A stretch of DNA of 64,000 nucleotides, taken from assembly GCA_020081605.1 (NCBI GenBank), contig JAHREC010000011.1, positions 4,092,001-4,156,000 of the forward strand. Direction: 5' to 3'. The translations under genes and the position numbers were made by a program. Source of the DNA: Albifimbria verrucaria (Eukaryota; Ascomycota; Sordariomycetes; Hypocreales; Stachybotryaceae). Of the stretch, positions 21,256-32,490 are shown piece by piece. Below the pieces are notes generated by a model that ran no database searches, had not been told where the DNA came from, and saw nothing but the letters and a program-made list of their open reading frames with translations. Position 1 is the first letter of the stretch. Each line of letters starts with the position of its first letter.

Positions 21256-23920
21256 ATGGCGCTGCTTCGAATGGCCGGTCCAAGGCGCGCATCCAGGCTC
21301 GCTGTGTTTGGCCTGGTTCTGATTGTCTTTGTGATACTGCGATGGTGGGTCGGTCGTGCGCCGTCGCCGCATCTTCGCCCAAGGAACACCTCCAAACGGG
21401 TCAATCGAGAAATCTTGAACTATGTCCGTCCATTGATTGGGACGGTAAACGGCGGTTAGTAAAGACCAATCGACCTAATTCTCTCTTATACTAACAAGCA
21501 TACAAGGCCATGTCTTTCCTGGAGCCTCTCTCCCATATGGTACGGATCAAAACACGATTGACTTGCAGTGCATGGCTCACAATATATGGCAGGCATGGCA
21601 AAGGCCGTCGCTGACACTGCGTCGCCGGGTGAAAACGCCGCAGGTTTCGTGTCAGACGACGCTCCGGTCCTAGGCTTCTCTCACTTGCACGATTCGGGAA
21701 CTGGTGGTGTGAGTTGGTACCTCAATGTTAAGACGATGGCTCATCAATTATCTAGGCTGCTTCGCTGGGCAACTTTCCTCTGTTCGCCCACCCCGGCTGT
21801 CCTGATGACGACTATTCGCAATGCGCTTACACGCACAATATGCGCATGGTCAACCGCACAGAGAATTCGGTGACGGCAAGGCCCGGGTATTTTGGCATCG
21901 AGTTGGCAAACACCGTCCAAGCCGAAATGACCACGACCATGCATACGGCACTGTACAGATTCTTCTTCCGCCCTGGCCCATGGGTTGAATATCAGGACTC
22001 TGACGTGGCCAAGCGCGTCCCCTCGAATCCCTGATCCTCATCGACCTGAGAGACCTTGCAGGTAGCTTGTCCGACGGAGCCGTTGAAGTGTTTCCGGAAG
22101 CCGGGAGAATAGTTGGGAATGGTACATTCAACCCGAGCTTCGGAAAAGGAATGTATAACGCATCGTTCTGTGTGGACTTTAGAGGTGCTACAATCAAGAA
22201 TGTCGGCACCTTTGTCGGTGACAACGCCACACACCTCGAAACGTCCCTCGGTCAGGACTTTGACCGACCATATAATCCGTCAGGTTCACTAGGAGCGTGG
22301 ATACATTTCCACCAACCTGGAGATAGCTTTATTCTGGCTCGTGTAGGCTTGTCATTCTTGTCGACCGAACAAGCGTGCGAGAATGCCGAACTAGAAGTTC
22401 CTGATTTCGACTTCCGGAAAGTCCGTCAGGAAGCAGAAGCTGCTTGGTCAGAGAAGCTCTCGGTTATTAAAGTTGATGACACCGGTGTGAGTGATGAACT
22501 GCAAACCACATTCTGGTCAGGGCTCTACCGCTCCTTGCTATCACCACAGAACTATACGGGCGAGAACCAGTTATGGGAGTCAGCCGAGCCGTACTTCGAC
22601 TCCTTTTATTGTATCTGGGATTCGTTTCGTGCGCAGCACCCGCTATTGACGATTATAGATCCTAGCGCACAGGCTGAGATGGTAAGGACTTTGCTAGACG
22701 TCTACCGCCATCTTGGACATCTGCCTGATTGCCGCATGAGTTTTTCCAAGGGATATACGCAGGGCGGTTCTAATGCCGACGTTGTCATTGCAGATGCTTT
22801 TATAAAGAATATCACAGATGGTATCGACTGGGACACGGCGTACGAGGCTGTGCTCGCTGATGCTGAGAGTACGTATCTGAGAACGTAGCTATAGTGTGGT
22901 ATAGACTAACATTGTCAGTTACGCCGAGAATGTGGAACGTTGAAGGAAGAGGCAACCTTGAAAGTTGGAGGACCTACCATTACATCGCTTATGACCACAT
23001 GGACCGCGAAGGCATGGGATACAATACTCGTACTGTGTCGAGAACGTTGGAATATGCCTACGACGACTATTCGATTGCTGTACTTGCCGAGGGCTTAGGC
23101 AAACATGACGATGCAGTCAAGTATATGGATCGCTCAGGATACTGGAAGAACGTGTGGAACCCAGACCAGCGAGACCTATTCGTCGACGCGGAGGGAGACG
23201 TGCATATGACCAAGTTCAAAGGGTTCCCGCAGCCAAGAAACATGGAGGGCGAATTCGAGTACCAAAACACGAGGACATGCAGCCCGACGCATGAAATGCA
23301 CAGCTGCTACTTTGATACCCGCATGGCGACTTATGAGGGCTCGCCGTGGCTGTATTCGTTTTACGTACCGCAAGATATGGCTGGTTTGATAAAAACTATC
23401 GGGGTGACGATGCGTTCAACGAGAGGCTCGATTATTTCCACTCTTCCGGAATCGCGTATATGGGCAACGAGCAGAGCTTCTTGACGGTGTTCCAGTTCCA
23501 CTACGCCGGTAAGCCCGGGAAGAGCTCGCAGTGGGTGCACAGCTATATCCCCAGCCAATTCAACTCCAGCATCAACGGCATACCCGGAAACGACGACTGC
23601 GCCATGGGGGCGTTCAGCTCCATGGCCATGATGGGTTTCTTTCCAGTAGCGGGGCAGGACGTATATCTCCTCACCGCGCCGTTCTTCCCAGAAATCAGGC
23701 TCCGGACCAGGGGCGAGCGGCTAGCCGTCATCAAGAGGATAGGAGACCAGGAAGGCATCTACATCCAGAGCGCCAAGCTGAACGGCATAGAGTACACCAA
23801 GAGCTGGATCAGCCACGAGTTCTTCCTGAGTGGTGGTGTGCTGGAGCTAGTGACCGGGCCAACGGAGAGTTCGACATGGGGGTTGCAACGAAGGACCGAC
23901 CACCGAGTTACCCGGCATAG
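21256..23920 (+). CDS. GH92 alpha-1,2-mannosidase with N-terminal membrane anchor
   Basis: Glycoside hydrolase family 92, Ca2+-dependent inverting exo-alpha-mannosidase, most often specific for alpha-1,2-mannose. The start is MALLRMAGPRR; a hydrophobic segment (LAVFGLVLIVFVIL, residues ~15-28) suggests a signal anchor. Conserved blocks: LNYVRPLIGTVNGG, GHVFPGASLPYGM, GFSHLHDSGTGG, LGNFPLFAHPGC, FWSGLYRSLLSP, FDSFYCIWDSFRAQHPLLTI, GGSNADVVIADAFIKN, GMGYNTRTVSRTLEYAYDDY, GIPGNDDCAMGAFSSMAMMG. Introns 1 and 2 are short (about 21452-21507 and 21540-21591). Intron 3 starts at GTGAGT near 21710 and ends at CTAG near 21752. A fourth lies at about 22870-22918. Lost bases near 22015, 23400 and 23880 break the frame; the last restores the ending WGVATKDRPPSYPA. 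It pairs with the divergent GH125 gene. Confidence 0.94.
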
Positions 23921-23952
23921 CCTAGGTGGTTGGACATAGCCTAGGTAGTTAG
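23913..23952. repeat. Two-copy 19-base tandem repeat
   Basis: CATAGCCTAGGTGGTTGGA followed by CATAGCCTAGGTAGTTAGA: two adjacent copies differing by G/A changes only. The first copy includes the GH92 stop codon. Confidence 0.7.
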
Positions 23953-24981
23953 AGGGGGACGAATCGTGTGCTTCGCGAATTCGGGATGTGGAAAGTCGTC
24001 GACGGCGATCACGATAGTGCATAGTAGGCCTGACTCGAGCAGATAAGCAAAAGGTAGGATGGAATAGTAAGTGCATATTCTTGGGGTTGGGGCCTGTATA
24101 TTTGTACAATATGCACATAACGTTAGTAATTGTTCGGACTTTATTCTTCGGATATTGGGGAGTTTTTCATTTGTGCCGATAGGTAAGGTATTGGAGTAAT
24201 ATTGCCGTATAGTTGCTTCTTGTCTTTTATGCTTGAAATAAAAGTTGATGTCAAATAAAAACAGCACATCGTTAAGAATCAATAACACGTTGAAAAATTG
24301 CTTCTTGTAGACTTTTGCCTTTCTTTCCCTTCCCATACATCTATGCTGAAAAAGGACGAATCATACGCCTCGCAGATTCGGGAATGCGGAGAGCTGTCAA
24401 GGACGATCATGACGAAACGGCTCGAGTCAAATCAGGGTCCAAGGTGCAGGGTAGGCCAAGAGTCGTCGGCACGTGAAGGTATCGCCGACGTCTGCGCTAC
24501 ATCGACTAAGACAGTTGCCCCCAACTTGGCATTCGAGACAGTAATCGCAGGTCGGGCCGCAGAGGAGGAAAAATCAGGGCATATATGGTAATTTCTGGCT
24601 GGGCGACTCGGGTTTCCGTAAACAGATGGTATTACTACATTGCACAATCGCAGGTGCAGGTGATTGGCCGTGTCGAGCTTTGGTCGAGCCTGTGGTCGAG
24701 CCGAGGTACCTGGGCCACGCTGGCCATGACGTCGGGCCAGCAAGTACCACAGTTTACAGTAATAGAGTAATAGCAGTGGGACCCCGCGGATTTCCATCTG
24801 GCCCCTCCGGTTTACATCGGTTAGACTAGAGGCAGAAGCTCCGGCTACGGGGCCCTTTTTACTTACTACCCGCCTTCCAGCCAATTGCTGCCGAGACGAT
24901 TGTAAACCAAATTTCTTTCCCTCCTCTACCTCTCTCTCTCCTCGCCCCAAGCACGTCTCGAACGGTCAACCATCCACCACC
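23921..24981. other. Intergenic region with short diverged repeats
   Basis: No gene seen. It contains a two-copy 19-base tandem repeat overlapping the GH92 stop (23913-23952), a pair of diverged ~57-base repeats (about 23958-24015 and 24355-24413), and an A/T-rich stretch (24050-24340). The last 150 bases are C/T-rich, as expected for the ETF-QO leader. Confidence 0.55.
23958..24413. repeat. Pair of diverged ~57-base direct repeats
   Basis: GGACGAATCGTGTGCTTCGC (from ~23958) and GGACGAATCATACGCCTCGC (from ~24355) begin two alignable segments running on to GGCGATCACGA and GGACGATCATGA. They lie about 400 bases apart in the same orientation. Most differences I can line up are G/A or C/T transitions. 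Confidence 0.5.
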
Positions 24982-26936
24982 ATGTTGGCCGCTGTCCCCG
25001 TGTCGAGATGCGTCCAGCGCAGCACCCGCACCGTCGCGCGCTGGCGTCCGGCCCGGACTCTCTGCTCTGTCGCCGCCGTGTCGAGGCGAGCCGTCGTGGC
25101 GAGACCGGCCGTGGCCGTCGCTAGCAGGACCTTCAGCACCGGCATGCGATTGCGCATGGCCAGCGTCGACGAGCCCTTCGATCCCGCCGCCATTGAGCGC
25201 GAGTCCGACCAGGTTGATGTCTGCATCGTCGGTGGCGGGCCCGCCGGCCTCAGTGCTGCCATTCGCCTCAAGCAGCTGGCCAACGAGGCCGGCAACGAGG
25301 ACTTCCGTGTTCTCGTCCTCGAGAAGGCCGGTGATCTCGGCGCTCACACCCTATCCGGTGCCGTCATCGAGCCCACCGCCATCAAGGAGCTCATCCCGGA
25401 CTGGCTCGACGAATCGAACCCCTCGCGCTTCGAGTACGCCACGCCCGCCGGCAAGGACAAGATGCGCTTCCTCACCAAGACGGGCTCCATCCCCTCCCCG
25501 CCCCCGCAGATGAACAACCACGGAAACTATATCGTCAGTCTTAACCAATTCGTCAAGTGGCTGGGTGAGCGCGCCGAAGAGGTCGGCGTCGAGGTCTACC
25601 CGGGCTTTGCCGCCTCCGAGGTTCTCTACGACACCGACGGCTCCGTCAAGGGTGTTGCCACCAATGACCTCGGTATCGGCCGCGATGGCAAGCCCAAGGA
25701 CTCCTTCGAGCGTGGCATGGAGTTCCACGCCAGGGTCACCATGTTTGGCGAGGGCTGCCACGGAAGCTTGAGCAAGCAGGTCATCAAGAAGTTCGACCTG
25801 CGCAAGGACAGCCAGCACCAGACCTACGGCCTGGGCATCAAGGAGGTCTGGGAGGTTGACCCGGCCAAGTTCGACAAGGGCGCCATCACCCATACCATGG
25901 GCTACCCCTCACCAAGGATGTCTACGGAGGATCCTTCATGTACCACTTTGGCGAGAACCTAGTCACTCTGGGCCTCGTCGTGTCCCTGGACTACCAGAAC
26001 CCGTGGATCAACCCTTACCAGGAGTTCCAGAAGCTGAAGCTGCATCCGGTATTCAAGAACGTGCTCGAGGGCGGGCAGTGCATCTCCTACGGAGCCCGTA
26101 CCCTTATCGAGGAGGCTTCCAGTCGATACCCAAGGTTGCGTTCCCTGGCGGTGCACTGATTGGTGACTCGGCCGGTTTCGTCAACGTCCCCAAGATCAAG
26201 GGCACGCACAACGCCATGAAGTCGGGCATGCTCGCCGCCGAGGCTGCCTGGGGAGCCCTCAAGGAGAGCAGCGAGGGCACTCTGTTCCTCTACGACTACG
26301 AGGATTCGCTGCGCAAGTCGTCCATCTGGAAGGAGCTCAAGGAGGTGCGCAACATGCGCCCGTCTTTCCACAACCCTCTGGGCCTGTACGGCGGAGTGGC
26401 ATACTCTGGCCTCGAAGCGTTCATCCTGAAGGGCAGGGCCCCTGGACATTGAAGCACAAGGTCGCGGACCACTCTGCCACTAAGCCCGCCGACCAGTATC
26501 CCAAGATCGAGTACCCCAAGCCTGACGGCAAGATCACCTTTGACATCCTCACCAGCGTCTCCCGAACGGGCACCAACCACGAGGAGGACCAGCCCGTCCA
26601 TCTCCAGGTCAAGGACTGGGACGCCCACACCGATGTCGCATACCCCAAGTATCAGGGTCTGGAGAACCGTTTCTGCCCCGCCGGTGTCTACGAGTACGTT
26701 GAGGACCCTTCAAAGCCACACGGCGTAAGGTTCCAGATCAACGCGCAGAAGTAAGTCCCGCCCCTCTTCTCCCTTACCTCCTATGCATGTCTAGACCATC
26801 ATGAATATCCTCGTTTTTTGCTAACGCCCCCAACAGCTGCATCCACTGCAAGACATGCGACATCAAGGCGCCCCAGCAAGACATCAACTGGCAAGTCCCG
26901 CAAGGTGGCGAGGGCCCCAAGTACTACATGACCTGA
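24982..26936 (+). CDS. CIR2: Electron-transfer flavoprotein:ubiquinone oxidoreductase, mitochondrial
   Basis: ETF-QO passes electrons from reduced ETF (from acyl-CoA and choline/amino-acid dehydrogenases) to ubiquinone in the inner mitochondrial membrane. The first ~60 residues are Arg/Ala/Ser-rich without acids, a mitochondrial presequence. The FAD-binding GxGxxG is [20 protein letters not shown]. Other family blocks are [80 protein letters not shown] and [16 protein letters not shown]. The 4Fe-4S cluster ligands are in FCPAGVYEY and in the last exon, [10 protein letters not shown]. One intron (about 26754-26836) splits the cluster region between these. Frame breaks near 25908, 26117 and 26438 are single lost C or G. 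The ending is [10 protein letters not shown]. Length and order match the family. Confidence 0.97.
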
Positions 26937-29900
26937 TGGACCAGACACCTTTTTTTGTTGTATAAAAAGAAGCCTCAACGCAACTTGACAGATATACAGA
27001 CATTCTGCGGGAGGGGCAAAAACCGTACCACGTACGCATATACTCGCACAGCGGCGTTACTAGAGAGAGCATTTGGCCTTGAAAACGGGGAACCCTACGT
27101 TGATGGAGTGATAGGGAGTTTGGATGCCATTTGGGATATTGTTTATTATTATTTTTTACTTTTTGTTTCCCCGTTGCCGTGCTCTCGTCATTCTTCCTGT
27201 TGTTTTTGGAGAGGGCCTGTCCATAGAGGGTTATGCGAGTTGCGGGATGATGTCAAAGCAATGGAATACGTGTTCAGTTTTAAAAAACCAGTGCCATGGA
27301 AACCGAGAGAGTGCAAGGGTCCTGTCTTGGATGAGGATACCTTACATAAAAACAAGAACATGCACGTACATGTAAAAATGGGACCTACTACTGAGCCGTG
27401 TTCGAGGCGAGGCGAGGCCAAGGCCAGAGCAGAGCATTGTTTAGTGCGCCTCCCGTCTGCAACAAGGCGCCGATAATAGCAACAGCTGGCTCTCGCAAGT
27501 GACTCCGGGATCCGGGTGAAGGTCGATGGCATGCATGCTCTCGGTTCAGCCTCAGGGTGAGCTTGAGCTGGGTTTGATTACCAGCGGTGCGTGTAGCAGA
27601 ATGGGGAAAGGCGGCCATGGTGCCATCCCTATCCCGTGTGTCTGGACGCTGACTGCAGCGGAGCATGCCGGTACTATAGTACGTGTGTAGTACGTCCTGG
27701 CTGACCGACAAGGAGGCGCATGTCCCTTTGAAATTAATTGTTAAGGCGGTACGTGGGGCGCACGGGCCACCGACCAGGCTCTGCCAGAAAGAGGCGACAG
27801 TGGTCGACGATCCTGAGGAAAATTCTTCCCCCAAGCCTATCCCTTGGTCGCTGAATCCGGGCAGCGCAGCGCAGCGCAACGCAACGCATGCGCACTACGA
27901 CGTCGTTTGCGCCATGCAAGTGAGCGCAAGAAAAGAAACGAAAATATGACGGCTACCGCTTTTGCGGAGACTTGACACACGCGCACGCAGCACGCAGCAC
28001 GCGCATTCTCGCCGAGGCAACAACGCACCGGCTAGCTACGGCGCGCATCTCTGCCTGCTCACTAAGCCGGCTCGACTGGCCACAGCCTGTCGCGACGGGA
28101 AAAGAGAAAGAGAAGAGGCGACGCGAGCAGGCTAGGGTATCATGTAGGTTGGTGGCCAGCCACTCACAAGCCGCAAAAGGACAAGATTGGGTCGGCGCTA
28201 CTGATGTGTGGTTGGTTCAGAATCAATGACTCACACACATCCAACACGGGGTTGGTGCCAGCGCCCCTTGGCTGCCTCTGCTTTTTTCTTCTCTGTCACT
28301 ATTCATGGTAACCCGCGGGAAAAATTTCTCGGCTTGGCCTTGGGCTGCACTTGTCATGACGTGCCGTCATGGCCACCCACATGGGCCACCGGGTGGTTTG
28401 CGTTGGGTTTGGGTTTTGTAGAGCATAAATCAGCACACACACACACGGGCACGGTGGCACGACGGACTCATCCCGGGTGGGAGGAGACAAGGCAAGGTGG
28501 CCATTACCTGCCTGACGACGCGTCAGATTGCCTACCTGACCCAGCCTGCCTGCGAGGGTTATCTCTCTGCCAGACCACCAACGCCAGGCCAGGGGTGGTT
28601 GGTCGGTGTTTCATAAATGCGTGACCGGTGGTTGGAGCATGTTGGATTTGACCAGGTGTGGGATGAGCGACGAGGGATGAAAGGGGCGGGCGAAGCCAGG
28701 GGCAATTTCCGACGCGGTTGGTGGCCACCAGGGGCGACGAAGGATTTTCACTGGGTGGAGGCCCAGTGTAATCTGGGGCTCAACCAGGTCTAGGGTGGGT
28801 GCATCAACGCAAGCGTGGCCGACCAACAGCCGGACTCCTGGCTGGGGCGGCGCTGTGATTCGTGCCTCGGTCGTACTCGTATGCGTGTGAAGCCCGCTTG
28901 GCCAGGTCGTTTCTGATGCTGCTCAATGCTCCGTGTAAGACGTTGGTGGTAAGCTAACGAGCCGGTGGGTTTGGTTTTGAGGTTTTGCTGCGATGTGATG
29001 CCATGCTGTCGTCGGGGCGTGGTTTGTCGAGCTCGTGGTAGTGATGTCGCCGTGGCCGGAGATGAGGATGCAGTCGAGATGCCGTCGGAGAGTCGAGGCC
29101 TTGGTCGTTTAGCACGGAATATGCGAGGGTGGTGTTGAAGGCAGGCGGTGGCAGAAGAAGAAAAAGGAAGTGGAAAGGAAGAGGAGGAACTGGAGAGAGA
29201 GCGAGAGGAGAGAGAAAAAAAGGGGTTGGGCTGAGAAAGGATTACGAGGGTGGATGTGTGCCAAAAAGAAAAGAAAAGAAACGATAGGTACATGACATGG
29301 CGGATGATGGCGGATGCGGATGGGATGGGATGGATGGGTGGATGGATGGCAGGTGGAGGAGGAAGAAAGTGGAAAATGGTTGTTTGCTTTGCTTTGCTTC
29401 GCTTTGGATGGGCAGACATGGAGCCGCAAATCGGTGGGCCAGGGCTAGACGTGCAAGCGTGGTCGAGGAAGAAAGTCGATTATGTACCGCGACCCGCTGG
29501 GCGATGGTGCGGTACTTCAGGGTCGCTGCAGCCGGACTGGGATGTGGTTGCGAAAATGGAGAGCAAATCGAGGTTTTCCGGGGCGCTGATTGGTCGCCGT
29601 GGGCTTAGCGCCGCCTTGAAGGACTTGCGAAGCCTGTCAAGAGGCGGCGCCACAGCAACTTGTTGTTGCCTGGGAGTCTTGCCTGAGCCCGTGCATGCCA
29701 AAATTATAAGTACCCAGCCCTCCCTCTCCTCGCCCGTTTCGAAGAAATCTTGTGCGGAAGCCCCAAACCGAACGCCTTACGTACCTACCACATACGTTCG
29801 GCTCCTCTTAAACTTTTTTCCTTGTACCTCCCCATCCATCGATCACGCCTCTCTCACCTCGACGTCACGCCCCACTTTTTATTCTCTTTTCTTCTCCTCT

Positions 29901-30779
29901 CTGTCATTGCGTCTAGTCTTCCTGCTTGGGACAGACACTTCAAAGAGGCCCAACGTCGCTGCGCTCGACTCGACTCGGCGCCCGCCCTCCTCGATCCTTA
30001 CACAACAGTGAAGGTGCATAATTCTTTCTCCCTTCGCTCGTTTTGATTGCGCATCGCCCGGAAGATACCCCGTGGACGAGAACAAAAGAAGAAAAGAAGC
30101 AAAGAAAGAAAGTGGTAGACCAGAGGTGTTGACTTTTCTTTTCTGCGACCAGGCCAAGAGAGAACTGGAACACGTTCCCTTTTCAGCCATCGCTCCTCTG
30201 CGCACTCGACCTTGTCGATCGTCGACGAAGATATCAAGCGAACCGCATTTTCTTGTCGTCGGCATCATCGGGTCGTTTGCGATTTCGTAGACGAACAATA
30301 GAAGAAGTGCCGTGACGTGAAACCCCGATCAAGAAGAAGAACACCGAGTCGATACGCCCTCGAGCCTCGCCCTTCTGCCACCTTGTTACTGCAACAGACC
30401 CTCGCGGCCTACGCTTGACAAGAAAATCCCATAATCTGCCAGAGCAGCATTTTGTAGGGGAGACATTCACTTGTTCATCTCCCGCGATCGGTATGTCGCT
30501 TTCCGTTGCCAGCTGTTGCTGCCTCTTCCCATCCCATGATTCACGAGGCCGAGTCCTGCCCATCACTTGCATCGTCCTTGTCGCTTCATGACAGACGTCT
30601 GCCGCCGTTCTTCCATCACAACACCGCCTCACCACCACCACCCGCCCCAGGTGTGGCCTTCAGCTCATGCTTCTCAACCCCTGCTTCCTCCATCACGCAT
30701 CTGCTAACTCGCCTCGCTTTAGATCTGCCTGGCTTCTATCTGAACCTCCACGTTGCGTCTTGCGATACCGACACCAATC
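26937..30779. other. 3.8-kb gene-free region, ending in the TBP promoter and leader
   Basis: The longest gap in the window. The ORFs on both strands are short and biased (Ser/Pro/His or Arg-rich). I see a CAGCG/CACGCAG repeat patch at 27865-28010, a CA run at 28434-28446, purine-rich sequence at 29150-29230 and a GGATGG-type repeat at 29311-29349. From about 29700 the sequence is C/T-rich, with T-rich and AG-rich blocks typical of a long fungal 5' leader. I found no RNA gene. Confidence 0.55.
29311..29349. repeat. GGATGG-type microsatellite
   Basis: Irregular tandem copies of GATGG and GGATGGAT, intergenic. Confidence 0.75.
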
Positions 30780-31707
30780 ATGGAAGGCATCCAAACGCAC
30801 CCTTCTAATGCCGCCCAGGCCAAGGCCTTCACTGCGCCCGGCTCGCTCTCGTTCCCCGGTGCTTCCCAGGAGCTGACGCCTCCTATGAGCAACGACAACT
30901 CCCAGCGACCTGGTGCCAACGGGCAGCAGGCGGCTAACGGAAATGGGGTGACTCCGCAACTCCTGCCGCGACGCCTGCTGCTACGCAAGGCCCCAGTGGC
31001 ATTACTCCTACTTTGCAGTATGTATCCTCCTGAGTGACTTTGGTATTGCTCGGTTGAGGCTCATCCGCATCCTTTAAAGGAACATCGTGGCCACGGTCAA
31101 TCTTGATTGCCGTCTGGACCTCAAGACGATCGCCCTGCACGCCAGGAACGCAGAGTACAACCCCAAGGTACATATTTGGCTCCCGTCATGATAGCACCTA
31201 TTGTTCATCATGGTTAACCTGTTCAGCGTTTCGCCGCCGTCATCATGCGAATTCGTGAGCCCAAGACCACGGCCCTCATCTTCGCCTCCGGCAAGATGGT
31301 CGTCACCGGTGCCAAGTCGGAAGACGACTCCAAGCTGGCCTCGCGCAAGTACGCTCGTATCATCCAGAAGCTTGGCTTCAACGCCAAGTTCACGGACTTT
31401 AAGATCCAGAACATCGTCGGCTCGTGCGACATCAAGTTCCCCATCCGTCTGGAGGGTCTGGCTTCCCGCCATCATAATTTCAGTTCTTACGAACCCGAGC
31501 TGTTCCCTGGTCTTATTTACCGCATGATTAAGCCTAAGATTGTGCTGCTGATCTTCGTCAGCGGTAAGATTGTCCTCACCGGTGCCAAGGTCCGAGAGGA
31601 AATCTACCAGGCTTTTGAAATGATCTACCCTGTGCTTCAAGGTTTGTCACTCTTGACGCGAAGCATGGTTCACTGGCTAATCACCCGCAGACTTCCGCAA
31701 AGTTTAG
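30780..31707 (+). CDS. SPT15: TATA-box-binding protein (TFIID subunit)
   Basis: TBP binds the TATA element and nucleates pre-initiation complexes of RNA polymerases I, II and III. The start is [17 protein letters not shown]; the first ~80 residues are a species-variable tail. The core begins at [20 protein letters not shown] and has both saddle repeats: [20 protein letters not shown] with [20 protein letters not shown], then [38 protein letters not shown] and [20 protein letters not shown]. Introns: 31018-31079 (GTATGT to AAAG), 31168-31226 (GTACAT to TTCAG) and 31642-31690 (GTTTGT to CGCAG). The last exon encodes only the end of DFRKV. One lost G near 30947 shifts the tail out of frame; restoring it gives [19 protein letters not shown]. 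The core is nearly identical to other fungal TBPs. Confidence 0.98.
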
Positions 31708-32490
31708 ACGCATCGTGGGTCGGTCGAAGCAAGTCTCTTGCTTCTTGTACCAGTACCCATTTTATTTGGTGTATGAGTAGACTATTCGTCACGATACCAT
31801 GACTGTTTGCGATTTGGCTTTCTCTCACAACGGAGACTAGTTCTCGATGGACGTCAAGTCTGTCATGAACTGCTCCGGCTGTACATTTTGATTTCTTTGC
31901 ATTGCACTGGCGTTGGAAAAGGAAGGCGAGGAATGGTTTCTGTCTTATGACAGATTCGGTTGACAACCAAAAGAACAAGACACCCCGCAACATATTTAGA
32001 TTGCTGGTGGCCTCACATAGTCTAGCTCTCTAGGCGAGGTCACTTTAATGGTTGGCGAGACGGCGAGCTGAGCTCCTGGGGGTTAAGGGGCAAGAAATTG
32101 GCGCGAGCAGGCAGTAGGCATTTACCTCCTTAAGGGAGAACAAGATTCGAGACGCGCTGTTGTTGGCGCAGGTGGTGGGATGAAGCATTCTTATTGAAGA
32201 TGCACGAGCACGGATCTGTCCGAGATAATCATCTTAGTCTTAGATAGCTTTAGGCAACGTGCTCAAGATACCCAGCTTTGCAGATTAAGAACATTTCTGT
32301 GCGTGATTGCGCCATCCTGTGTGGGTTGGACTTGGTGCCCGGCCAGAATCGGAACACGATGCCGAGAATCGGCAGCCTAATAGTGGGGAGTTGATGTAAC
32401 AGTCCGTTAGGCGGAGTATGTGATCAGTGTCTGGCAACAGCATGTTCCCTTTGAACATTGTCTGATAGTACGAATACCAGCTCATCTACC
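31708..32490. other. Intergenic region
   Basis: No gene or structured element seen. It holds the TBP 3' end and the promoter of the FAD oxidase gene. Confidence 0.6.

Noticed and set aside
21066..21494. Overlapping ORFs just upstream of and across the GH92 start
   Set aside because: Cys/Ser/Ala-rich, conflicting frames, and they run over the GH92 first exon and intron.
24859..25893. Two open frames antisense to ETF-QO
   Set aside because: Shadows of the strongly biased ETF-QO codons; the sense product is an unmistakable family member.
27863..28010. GCGCAG/CACGCAG repeats as a regulatory array
   Set aside because: Only three or four imperfect copies of 5-8 bases, no wider pattern.
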